Translations under genes and position numbers: made by a program
From: Desmodesmus armatus
Taxonomy: Eukaryota > Chlorophyta > Chlorophyceae > Sphaeropleales > Scenedesmaceae
Direction of reading: 5' to 3'
Assembly: GCA_007449985.2 (NCBI GenBank)
Contig: VIIQ02000074.1
Location: 1-64,000, forward strand
Length of the DNA: 64,000 bases
Notes under the pieces: generated by a model
Told to the model about the DNA's origin: nothing
What the model saw: only the letters and a program-made list of their open reading frames with translations
Databases searched by the model: none
Part shown: piece after piece, positions 34,401 through 44,440 of the stretch
Layout of the letters: each line of letters begins with the position of its first letter
Numbering within the stretch: position 1 is the first letter of the stretch

Positions 34401-37400
34401 TTGTGCCTTGTCCTGAGTCAGGGGCATCTGAGGGGTATGTAGGAAGGTGGACGGCCAGCAGGCGGTCCATGTGTGGGAGCAGATTAGAAAATTGCAACTT
34501 GTGAGGCAGGGTGGGACTGCTGGTGGGGTTTTAGCGGAGGATGTGAGGCTCTGCAGGGGCTTATGGAGTGGTTTTTGTCCTGCTGTCCCCTTGGGCCACG
34601 GGACAAGCAAGCTGTGCAGTCCTGTTTTTGTCTTCTGATTTGGATCAGACAAACAAGAACATGACTGCACAGTTTGCTTGTCCCTTGGCCCAAATGGACA
34701 GCAGGGCCCTGCTGAAATTTGAGGGGAAGGGTGCGAGGCTGTGCAGGGGCTTATAGGGTGGCCTTTTGTCCTGCTGTCCCTCTTGGGCCACGGGACAAGC
34801 AACCTGTGCAGTCCTGTTCTGTGTTGGTCCTTACCTACTCCTGTGTTGGTGCGGATCAACACAGAATATGACTGCACAGGTTGCTTGTCCCTTGGCCCAA
34901 GGGGCCAGCAGGGCCCTGCTGAGATTCAAGTTTGATTTGAGTCACATTTGAATTCGATTCGAAGTGCAGAATGGTCGGCTTGCAAGGACACACGCCGTGC
35001 CGTGTTGACCTGTGCTGTGCTGTGCTGTGTCGTGATGTGCCTGTAGGAGGACCCTGCCAGCTTGACCCCTGACAGCCTTGGTGGGGTGCACTTCCCCCTG
35101 GACCGCCACGCCCTGGCTACATACGCACCCACTGAACAAGACAAAGTGGTGAGTAGGTGTTGGGGTATGTGGCAGCAGTCACCACTAGTGAGGGTGAGCA
35201 GTACGCAGCATGGAAGTACAGGCTGTACGATTTCAGTTGATGTATGCAGGCGCGCACAGGCTGAATGTATCTGCCTGTGCCTCCGCCTGTGTGCCTGTCT
35301 CCGTTTAGCTGATGTTACTTTCAGCGGCACGGTGTTGCTGCTGTCGTGTACACAATCTGCACGAAACACCCCCATTCATCATGACACGCTCCATCTAATC
35401 CATCCTGCTTGCCCGCTTGCCTGTCGGTGTGTCCCTCACTGGCTATTTCCTTTCAGGACCGTGACGCGCTGCGTGGTCCCCGTCACCCCAGCAGGGAGCG
35501 TGGTGCTGGCGGCATGACGTCACCCCGGGGTGCAGGACCCCCTGCGGCCGCCAAGAGCACAAAGGATGGGGAGAAGGGTGCAAAGGACGGGGACAGCAAG
35601 GGCAAGGTGGGTGGGGAAGGGTGGGGAAGGGCAGCTGCCTGGTAGGGTTTGTTGGTGGTGGAGGAGGTGGGCAAGTATTGGAGTGGTGCAGAGTGCATGA
35701 GGGCACCTGAGCCTGTCAACAGCCAAGTGGCTATGGCTCTTGGTGCTTTCGGTGCATTTCGCCACAGCGGTGAGAGAGTAGTAATTGGCACCTAGCAGGC
35801 TGCCGACTCAACTCCCAAGGTGACGTCACCAGCCACATAATTGGAGGCTGATTGGGGGCACGTCCCAGGGTGTCGAGGACGGGTGATGCCTGGCAGCGAC
35901 ACCGCTGACTTCGCTGCCTTTGCTTGTTGTGTATGTGTGTGTGGTGCTCACAGGATGCTTCTGACAAGCCTGCTGCTGACAAGGCGGAGGCAAAGGCTGA
36001 GGACAAGCCAGCAGCAACAGCAGATGAGGGCACCAAGTCAGAGGCCACTAAGGCTGAGGGCTCAGAGGAGCAGAAGCCTGCAGCAGCAGATGCTGGCAAG
36101 GCTGACGCAGCAGCAGCAGCAGCAGAGGGTGATAAGGCCGCTGCTGCTGCTGCTGACGACAGCAAGAAAGAAGACAGCGACAGCAAGGCAGCTGATGGGG
36201 CAAAGAAGGAGGGTGAGGGCAGCAAGGCAGAGGTGAAGGTTGAGGTCAAGGAGGAGAAGCCCAAGGTTGTGGCGTCTGACCCTGCCACCTGGCCACAGCC
36301 TGAGGCTGGGCAGGTGGTGGAGGGAGTCAAGTGGATGGCCAAGGTGAGGGACAGGAGAAGTTGTTGACGCGGGGGGGGGGGGGGGGGACCAGGGCACCCA
36401 TGGAGTAGTGGGGGGGGGGCAAGGGGGAAAGATGGGGTGTGGTTGTGATGCTGGGCGTCTGCCAGGTTGCAGGGCGGGTGGTGAAGGGGGTGAAGTGGAT
36501 GGCCAAGGTAAGGGACAGCAGCTGATGTGGATGGCGGGGGAGCATGGAGTGTGTGTGTGTGGGGGGGGGGGGTGAGGGAAGGGGGAAATGCAGTGTGGTT
36601 GTGATTGTGATCCTCAGCCAGATTGCAGGGCAGGTGGTGGAGGGGGTGAAGTGGATGGCCAAGGTGAGGGACAGCAACCGATGTTGACGGGGGGGGGGGG
36701 GACCAGGACACCTATGGAGTAGTGTGGGGGAGGGGCAAGGGGGAAGATGTGGAGTGCAGGGGGGGGGGGGGCAGGGTGCAATGTTATACGGTCGTTTACC
36801 AAGATAGCACAGGATGCGATCTGAAAAGGCACTGTGCATGGTGTAGTTGCCCAGCTCACAGCATCATACTTTGTTAGTAGCATCCCTATTGACGTGATCA
36901 TTATGGTACGCTGTGGTTGTGTGTCTGCAGGGTGTGCTGCTGTGCGGCCTGACCTCCACCCAGGTGCAGGCAGTGGTGGTGGGCCCCGCACATGCTGGCG
37001 GTCACCACCTGTCTTCTGTGCTCAAGTTTGTGGCCCTGAGGGACGCTGTGAGGCCCTCCGACGTGATGCCACTGGGCGGTGCTTGGAACAAGGACATCGA
37101 TGGAGGGGACCCGGCAAGGTAGGGTTGATGGAGGGGAAAATTAGCACTAGCAGGGAGGGAGGAGCAGGAAGGGTGTGCAAGTTGATAGTGAAGGGGCATG
37201 TTTGAGTGGGCGAATGGACATACAATGGGGGAGTAAAGTAAGCGGGTCTGAAATCGGCCAAACTAGGACATTGACGGAGGGGACCTGGCAAGGTAGGGTG
37301 GCACATGGGAGCAGGGCAGGCACAGCTGGGGCCCAGACTCCATGTTACGTTTGACTTGGAGGAAATCAAGCCTGTAGTGGAGGACCAGCACTAGCAGGAA

Positions 37401-40400
37401 GACAGGAGCAGGCAGGGTGTGCAAGTTGATACTGAAGGGGCGTGTGTTTGTGGGCGTGAGGAGGGGGAGAGGCTGAAAGCAGGTGTGAGCGCGGGCGTGC
37501 TCGTGTGTTCGCACACCTGGTCTAATGTGGCAAACCAGCGTGCTTGCATTTTTGCTTATTTTGTGTTGCTTCATCCCATAACCCCCCCCCCTCTGCAGTG
37601 GTGAGACTGATGGGTTGATGCCTCACACGCCACGTGAAGGCCCAGGTCGGCGTCGACCTCCCCCCCCCCCCCCCCCTCCCATCCTTCAAGCACTTTGTCA
37701 AGTCGGCAGCCACACACTTGCACTCACACTCACCCCCTCCCCCCCTTCCCCCCCCCCCTTCGCTTCTTACCCCCCCCCTGCAGTGGTGAGACTGATGGGT
37801 TAGTGCGTGCCCTCACCCGCCATGTGAAGGCCCAGGTCGGCCTCGACCTGTCCAGCCTGCCCCCCTCAGCCTTCAAGCACTTTGTCAACATGACATACAG
37901 CAGGTCCAGCGCCAAGGCAGGTGACACAGTGACAGCAGCAATCGAGGCAGTGGCAGCAGGCGCACAGCCGCCGCCGGCTACTGCTGCCAAGGCGGCTGGC
38001 GAGGCGGCGGCTGCGGCAGCAGTGGCAGCAGTGACGGCTGAGGACAGCCTGTCAGGGCTGAAGGTGCTGGACCCACTCGACCCTGCAGCACACACCTACG
38101 AGCAGGTGAGCGAGGGGGGGGGGGGGCAGAGCGAGAACATGCATGCATGCGCACTTCAAGCGTAGGGGGGAGGGATGGTGGGGGGGGGGGGGTTGGGGAG
38201 GGGGGGGCGGAAACACTGATTACAGCAATACGCACAATGTGCAATCTGAAGCGTGTCAGTTGCTGATCTAGGCAGTCTCACTTCAATGCCGCAAATGACG
38301 TGTTGCCCACCATTGCCTGCCAGCACGGCTGTTGACTTGTTGTCGCCCCCTCTCTGCCTGCCTGTATGACCTGTCCACAGGTGACGTGCATGTTTGTGGT
38401 TGACGTGAGCAGCTTGATGCCCCCACCAGTCAAGGTGCAGCCGCCAGCACCCACAGCAGCAGCAGAGGGCGAGGCTGGCAGCCAGCCAGTCAAAATGGAG
38501 GTTGACTCAACAGCAGCAGCAGCAGCAGCAGAGGGTGACAGCAAGCCAGCCGAAGGCGCTGCTGATGCCGCAGCTGGTGGTGCTGGTGGTGATGCTATGG
38601 AGACAGATAAGCCTGCTGCTGCCACTGCAGAGGGCAGCAAGGGGGAGGAGAAGGTTGATGGTGCTGCTGCTGCTGATAAGGAGGGTGCAGCTGCTGCTGA
38701 TGGTGACAAGGGGGCAGCGGAGGGTGGCGGTGACACAACCATGACTGACGCTGCTGAGGGAGATAAGGTGAGGGAAGGGGGCGGACGGTGCGGTTGGCGG
38801 ATGTGTATGCACGGGGCTCCTTCCTTCTTGCAGAGTGCCACCCTGGAATCGTACCCTTTGACCTGCCTGACCTTGGGAGCACATTTCCAAGTGGCTTCTT
38901 TACTTTTTGCACTCAAGCTGCATGTGCTGTTAGCCCACACATCCACCACTGTGCTGTTAGCCCACAAATCCACCACCCTGACTGAGTTTGCCAGCATCTC
39001 CTACTCCTGCATCCTTCCAAACAGTCTCATCTGCACTTGCACTTTACACCCTGACGTGCCCCCTTCTTGTGATGCCCACACACACAACCCCTCCTCTCTC
39101 CCAGGCCAAGCCAGCAGAGGCGGACGCCAAAGAGGGAGACAAGAAGAGTGAGGAGGACAAGAAGAGTGAGGGAGCAGACAAAAAGAGTGAGGAGAAGGCT
39201 CAGCCCGTGCCTAAGGCTGTCCCTGCCCCCCCTCCCCCTCCCCCCTCCTTGAAGCTCCAGGCCTGCAGGCTGGGCAAGCAGCTGCTGGAGCCACACTCAT
39301 ACAGCCTATCAAGTGAGTGGTGTTGGCGCAGCAGCAGCAGCAGCAGCAGCAGCGTACATGGCTGTTGGGATGGACAGGGTGCAGGGGTTGTGGCTACAGC
39401 CTGCATATAGCAAGAGTACCAGTGTTGGGGTCTGGTGTGCTTCGGCCTGTGGGCTGCGTAAGCTTGGCTTACAAGTGGCACTTGTACAGCCTCCCAAGTG
39501 AGTGATGCCCATGCATCAGCAGCAGCAGCAGCATACATACCATGTATGGTTCATAGGGCATGTTTTATGGGTGAGTGATTTGGGCATTAAGGTTTTTGCA
39601 AGCGACTGGCTTGCAAGAACCTCAATGCCTAAATCATTCACCCCTAAAACATGCCCTGTGAAGTGCAGCGGCTCCATCCCTTCAACCACTCGTGTGAGTG
39701 ATGCACATCACTTCTAAGATTGAGGGTTTGGTTCGGTTCAGAGGTCAAGACTTTAGCCTTCTGGCTGTGCAAGCAGTGCAAGGAGCCTCTCCACGAACGC
39801 TCAGTGTGTGACAACCAGCCCAACCCTGCTCCCCCCCCCCCCCGGGGTCTCTCTGCCCTCAGGTCTGCTAGACTATGAGGAGGGTGATGATGCTGAGCAC
39901 CAGGTTGAGCTGGCAGTGCTGGCTGAGGCGCTGCACGAGGCACTCATGAAGGGATACGGCGACGCCATTTACACAGCACTGCTCGCAAACAGGTGGGTGG
40001 CATGCGGATCTTTTGTTGGGGGGGGATATGCATGGCAGGCAGGCAGAGGAAAAGGGGCAAGACAGTGGGTGGGCTCACACTGCAGGGCTGCGAAACTCAT
40101 AACAAACAGATTTATGGGTGCCGGCACTGCCTGTGTGATGAAGCGTGTTGATGTTGTAGAGGGTGCCGCCTGCATGGGCCTGCCAATAGGGAGTGAGTTG
40201 ATGTTTGTCTACTGTGTAATCACTGATCTCGTGTCCTATGTTGGGACTGTGCTTGTCGTTTGGCTGTTCGCTCAGGCCGTCTGTGTGGGGTCGTGAGCTG
40301 GGTGAGGAGGCTGAGCGCATCAGGAAGAGGGAGGAGAGGGCCAAGAAGGAGGAGGAGGACAGGAAGGTGGGTTGGAGAATGGGGGGGGGGGGGGGCTATC

Positions 40401-42668
40401 AACCCGGGGGGGGGGGGTCAAGGATGCAGCTTTTGCAAAGTATATTCTCAGACTGCACGGAGCAAAACAACTGAGAGCTTCTGAGAGGCCCTTGGCAAAG
40501 CATTGTTTCCCTCTGCTCTGTTAGTGTTGTGAAAGCCGTGTGTCCTTGTTGTATGTCACTCTGTCACTCCACTTTTTGTGCTCACCTCACACTCTCTCAC
40601 ATTTTCTCACTCTTGCTCACTCACAGCGTCGTGCTGAGGAGAAGGAGCGTGCTGCCAAGGAGGCTGAGGAGAGGGAGAAGGAGAAGGTGCGCAAGCAGAA
40701 GGAGGAGGAGGAGTCGGCAAAGAGGAAGAGGGAGGCAGCAGCAGAGGTGAGGGGGGACCCCTGGTGGAGGGCTGATTTGCGGGGGGGGGGGGGATGCTGG
40801 GAGGAGGTGTCTGAGTGGGTAGGGTAGGTGGGTGTGAAGGTGGCGGGTGCGGGGCTGATTGTGCATGGGTGGTATCTAGGTTGCTTGAGCAGAGGCAACA
40901 AGGATAGTACGGCTCACCCGTCCTTGCACACCGGCACATCCCCTTGCACTCTCACCAACTGCACCTCAGCCTTTCTTCATGGGTTGCTCCTCTCAACACA
41001 TCGCCCTCGCACAATGCCGTCATGCCGTCACCCTCACATGGCTGTGTTTCTCACGTTCCCCCATGCATCCCTCCCCTTCCCTCCTCCTTTGCCACCACCT
41101 GGCCAACTCACTACCCCCGGTTTCTGCCCAGGCAACTCCAACACATGCACCACACATTGCTTTGATGCCACCCTTACTCGACTACCTGTCTCACACTTCT
41201 GCTGTACACTCCCCCCCCCCCCCCTTCTCCCCCTCCCCCCTCCCCTCCCAGGGTGACGGCCCAGAGGCCGAGCAGTCTGGCAAGAAGCAGAAGACAGACG
41301 GCGCAGCAGACACAGCAGCAGCAGCAGCAGCAGCAGAGCAGCCAGCAGCAGCCAATGGGCCCACAGCGGACAAGCCTGCAGACAAAGCTGCAGATGCAGC
41401 AGACAAGCAAGCAGACACTGCAGCTGATGCAGCTGATGCTGACAAGGACAAAACAGCAGCTGCAGACAAGCCAGCAGCTGAGGCAGCAGCTGCTGACGCT
41501 AACCCTGCTGCTGGCGACAGCAAGGAAGCAGCAGCAGCAGCAGATGGTGCCTCTGCAGAGAAAAAAGAGCAGCAGGAGGAGAAGGAGAAGGAGGGTAAGG
41601 CTGAGGTCAAGGATAAGGATGCTGCTGTCCCTACGACACCCAAGACTCCTGCGACACCTAAGCCTGAGAAGAAGAAGGTTGTGGACAGGCAGCTGCTGGC
41701 AGCATTCAGGTGAGGGGGTCAGGACTGGTGGTGGAGTTAGGGTATCGGGCTCAAAAGAGGTGGTGTAAGCAGGTCAGCCCTGAGTAAAGGGTTGAATTTC
41801 ATTGCCTCTTGAAAGCGTACTCACAGCCTGAAGAAGGCTGCTGACAGGCAGCTGTTGGCAGCAATCACATCAGAGGGACAGGTGTGTTGCTCGAATTCTC
41901 ATGCTGGCTGCCTAGCTCACACTGGATGGAGTAGCTGTTTCCAGTGGATGACCCACTCACGTTTTACACCCTTCCCCCCTCTTGCACTTGTGTGTGCACA
42001 CAATGCAATCCTCGCATGCTGAACCCTCCCACACTCTTCTTGTCTGCGGACACCAGTCACCCTTTGCTCACCACTAACAACTGAAAACTTTTCAACCACT
42101 GTGACCCTCACAGGTACTTTGACAAGACCGGCACTGGCTACCTGCGTGTGGAGGACCTGCGCCGCATCCTGCACAACCTGGGCCACAGCCTGCCCCACAG
42201 GTCCATCAAGGCGCTGGCGCAGGGGGTGGCAGACCCACACGGAGGGTGGAGGGGCGAGCGCGTCTACTACAGGTGGGGGTGGGGGGGGGCGTCTGTGATT
42301 GGGCAGAATGTGAGGGGCGGTGAAGCATGGTGTTGAGGGCTGATTAGGCAGAACCACAGGGAGGCTGGAGGGTTTAACGCGTCTGCTACAGGTCGGGGTG
42401 CGGGAATATGATGTGGGTTGTAGACAGCTGGCCCTTTCGCAATCTTATCATGTTACAGTCCAGCCAGTAGGCCAGCCAGCCAGGCAGTTGCACCTGCTTC
42501 AGCACCAATCTTCCCCCTCCATTACTCACTGGCGTCGTGTGCTGTGTGTGTTGTTGCTGCAGGGACCTGACTGACACTGAGGTGCTGGTTGAGCCCTCAG
42601 AGGCAGCAGCAGCAGCAGCAGAGGCCAAGCCTGAGGCAGCAGCAGCAGCAGAGACCAAGGCAGAGTGA
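31411..42668 (+). CDS. CCAR1: CCAR1/RSA1-like transcription and splicing co-regulator, 19 exons
   Basis: Exons: 31411-31470, 31568-31624, 31843-33082, 33404-33552, 33784-33862, 34134-34252, 35047-35148, 35457-35606, 35954-36343, 36931-37118, 37784-38105, 38381-38767, 39105-39312, 39863-39992, 40276-40366, 40627-40746, 41252-41709, 42114-42272, 42563-42668. All phases match; 1504 residues. Order: a Tyr/Gly/Gln-rich low-complexity N-terminus of about 450 residues; an RS-type stretch (RSPPPRRG, RSRSPVRRP); the CCAR1 conserved block (PVRDYSEMARRYTHMFVNPD); an acidic Lys/Glu-rich stretch; the DBC1 domain (LLCGLTS, LGGAWNKDIDGGDP, FVVDVSSL); LLDYEEGDDAE; a charged Glu/Lys coiled coil; a degenerate EF-hand-like region (LLAAFRYFDKTGTGYLRVED). 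This is the architecture of human CCAR1 and Arabidopsis RSA1 (SHORT ROOT IN SALT MEDIUM 1). The family bridges nuclear receptors, Mediator and splicing in metazoa and acts in salt response in Arabidopsis; the role here is inferred. Confidence 0.93.
34579..34705. repeat. Foldback element 1 in CCAR1 intron 6
   Basis: Arms 34579-34621 and 34663-34705 are reverse complements with about four mismatches in 43 bp; each contains the GGGACAAGCAA / TTGCTTGTCCC core. It lies within intron 6 (34253-35046). No transposase or target-site duplication was identified. Confidence 0.85.
34770..34912. repeat. Foldback element 2 in CCAR1 intron 6
   Basis: A second copy of the neighbouring foldback about 191 bp downstream, sharing GTGCAGGGGCTTAT flank sequence with it. 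Its arms are longer, about 55 bp, because TTCTGTGTTG/CAACACAGAA also pair. The pair therefore arose by tandem duplication of a hairpin-bearing unit. Confidence 0.85.
36308..36785 (+). repeat. Three copies of CCAR1 exon 9 end plus donor
   Basis: The true exon end (36308-36343) and its GTGAGG donor are followed by two close copies ending at 36507 and about 36663. Each has GTGAAGTGGATGGCCAAGGT and then a GTAAGG or GTGAGG donor. All three are followed by a long G run. The unit is about 155-165 bp. Each copy is preceded by TTGCAGGGC, an acceptor-like site, so each is a potential 35-nt exon; inclusion would shift the frame. Confidence 0.85.
37262..37294 (+). repeat. Copy of CCAR1 exon 10 end plus donor
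   Basis: AGGACATTGACGGAGGGGAC continuing CTGGCAAGGTAGGG matches the true exon 10 end at 37089-37124 (AGGACATCGATGGAGGGGAC) about 173 bp upstream, including its GTAGGG donor. It lies within intron 10. Confidence 0.85.
37595..37703 (+). repeat. Degraded copy of CCAR1 exon 11 start
   Basis: TGCAGTGGTGAGACTGATGG and onward, with CACGTGAAGGCCCAGGTCGG and CCTTCAAGCACTTTGTCAA, parallels true exon 11 (from 37784) 185 bp downstream, including its acceptor. Small deletions break the frame and a C run interrupts it, so it is a dead exon copy inside intron 10. Confidence 0.85.
39485..39545 (+). repeat. Copy of CCAR1 exon 13 end plus donor
   Basis: GTACAGCCTCCCAAGTGAGT and a following CAGCAGCAG tract mirror the true exon end and donor at 39299-39345 (ATACAGCCTATCAAGTGAGT then CAG repeats), about 183 bp upstream. 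A third weak echo (GTGTGAGTGATGCACATCA) begins near 39691. Confidence 0.7.
39555..39657. repeat. Foldback element in CCAR1 intron 13
   Basis: Arms of about 48 bp (39555-39602 and 39610-39657) are near-perfect reverse complements: AGGGCATGTTTTATGGGTGA at one end and CACCCCTAAAACATGCCCT at the other, with a 7-bp loop. It resembles a small non-autonomous foldback transposon, but no target-site duplication was confirmed. Confidence 0.85.
41815..41885 (+). repeat. Copy of CCAR1 exon 17 end plus donor
   Basis: AAGAAGGCTGCTGACAGGCA continuing GCTGTTGGCAGCAATCA matches the true exon end (AAGAAGGTTGTGGACAGGCA, GCTGCTGGCAGCATTCAG) about 159 bp upstream. The copied donor region has become GGACAGGTGTGT. 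Confidence 0.8.
42351..42405 (+). repeat. Copy of CCAR1 exon 18 end plus donor
   Basis: CCACAGGGAGGCTGGAGGG and ACGCGTCTGCTACAGGTCGG mirror the true exon 18 end at about 42236-42282 (CCACACGGAGGGTGGAGGGG, GCGCGTCTACTACAGGTGGG), some 115 bp upstream. The donor has drifted to GTCGGG. Confidence 0.8.
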
Positions 42669-43740
42669 GGCTGGACAGTGTATCGGGCTCCTGCTGATGT
42701 GCTTGAGGGGAGCAGCAGCAACAGCAGCAGCCGCAGGTTGCCAGGCAGGTTGGCAGCCCTGCTCGTGCTGTGTTGCGCACACACTCTGGGGACAGTCATG
42801 TGCATGATGGTGCAGCTTGGGGGAGGCTGCAGCTGGCTGTGCTGGTTGCAAGGAGGCCAGAGACGGCTGGGTCTGGCCAGTCTTTTGAATGAGCAGGGGG
42901 CTGTTCAGTGACAGTATGTGGGGCGCTGTTTTGGCAGGAGACACAGTGTGTTGACGGTGGTGATGGTGCAGTGTGAGTTTCCAGGAGTCAGGCTGTTGAA
43001 AGCAGGGTGCCGTTGAAGGAGGGTGTTACTTGCTTATCAGCCTCAGTGTGTTGGGATGACTACAGCATTAGGCATGTTGTATGATGTGGATTGTCTTTTG
43101 TTGAAAGAGCGACACCAAGTAACATTGACAGGTCATCCAGCTTGTTTCCTCTGTGCAAAGCCATCAACCTGGTACTTGAGAATACAGCTGGCTGGATGCG
43201 CGGCGACGGCCGTAGGCGACGTGAACTGTTTGCCAGGCAGGCCCTGGCATGTCGCACTAAGTAGCGTCCTGATTTCAGGTGCTCACCCCATTCAAGTCGC
43301 AACAGTGTCGTGGTGCGCGCACAATGCAGTCCCACCCCCACCCACACCTAACTGCTCTGCAACATTCCAGCTCACAGCAGCTGCCACATGGCATGCAACA
43401 ATCCAGCAGTGGAACAGCTGACGCGTCTGTACGGGCCATGGCCTCAGACAACCAAGGAGCCCCTCGTCTAGCGCTGACAGCCTGGCCACTTGAGTGTGCA
43501 TCTGCTGCATGACTGTTCCAGAAGCATCCGCTTTCTGGCCCACCGTTTGCTGGCCAGCACACAAGTAACGCGTGTGAGGGCAGGTTTACAGCAACATGTT
43601 TTGCCGCTGAATCCCCACTAACATTGGTGCAATACCACAGCAGTGGTCACGTGATGCTGGGTTGCGCTGCGCGTCCTTGGCTGACTAGCGTGTTGTCAAA
43701 CCCAACATCAACAGTGTCCCTTGGCCGGCCCCTGTTAGGC

Positions 43741-43745
43741 TGTAA
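43741..43745 (+). terminator. Candidate poly(A) signal TGTAA for CCAR1
   Basis: The first TGTAA I found after the CCAR1 stop codon, implying a 3' untranslated region of about 1.07 kb. The stretch 42669-44440 otherwise shows no gene. Confidence 0.35.
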
Positions 43746-44440
43746 CTGTGGTTGTGCAGGCCTAATTTTTCCAAAAGTCGAGCGCATCGGCCAACAGTCT
43801 TGAACTGTGTGCTACCTCACCATAAGCTGCACTGCCGGTCAGCTTGCCAGCCCTGGCCTGGCACAGACAGAGGTCTGGCAAAACGACTCCAGCCGGCAAT
43901 TGCTTGTGAATTCCAGCAGCGACCATGTGCGGATTGTAGCAGTCTCAGCAGCAGGGCGCAACTGTCTGTCTAGAACGGGCAACTGTTTGGCTAGCAAGGG
44001 TCTGTACATGTGTGATCTTGCCCAGCGCAACAGCAGAGAGCGTGGTGACGCTTCAGAGGCCAGGCTGCCACTGCAAACTCATGACGCCCAAGCTGTACAG
44101 ATGCACGTAAGGGTCATGTAAGTGTATAACAAGTGGATAGGACGTGGACAGTGCGACGCTGGTTCATCTGTACAAAACTGGCGGTCAAACGATTACAACA
44201 CAATGGCATCTCTTGTGGACCACAGATTGACATAACAAAATCAACACGCTACTCAACACTCATACTGTCAACTGATCAAATGTCTTCTTCGTTTTTTGCA
44301 AATCACTTCCGCTGATCCATGATCTCCGAAACCAGTGTTTCGCTGATTGAAAACATCGACGTGTCGGCTGAGTGATCAACAAGTAAAGATAGACTGAGGC
44401 CTTACTCAAGACATGCACTTTGCCGAGGCACAGCCGTACT

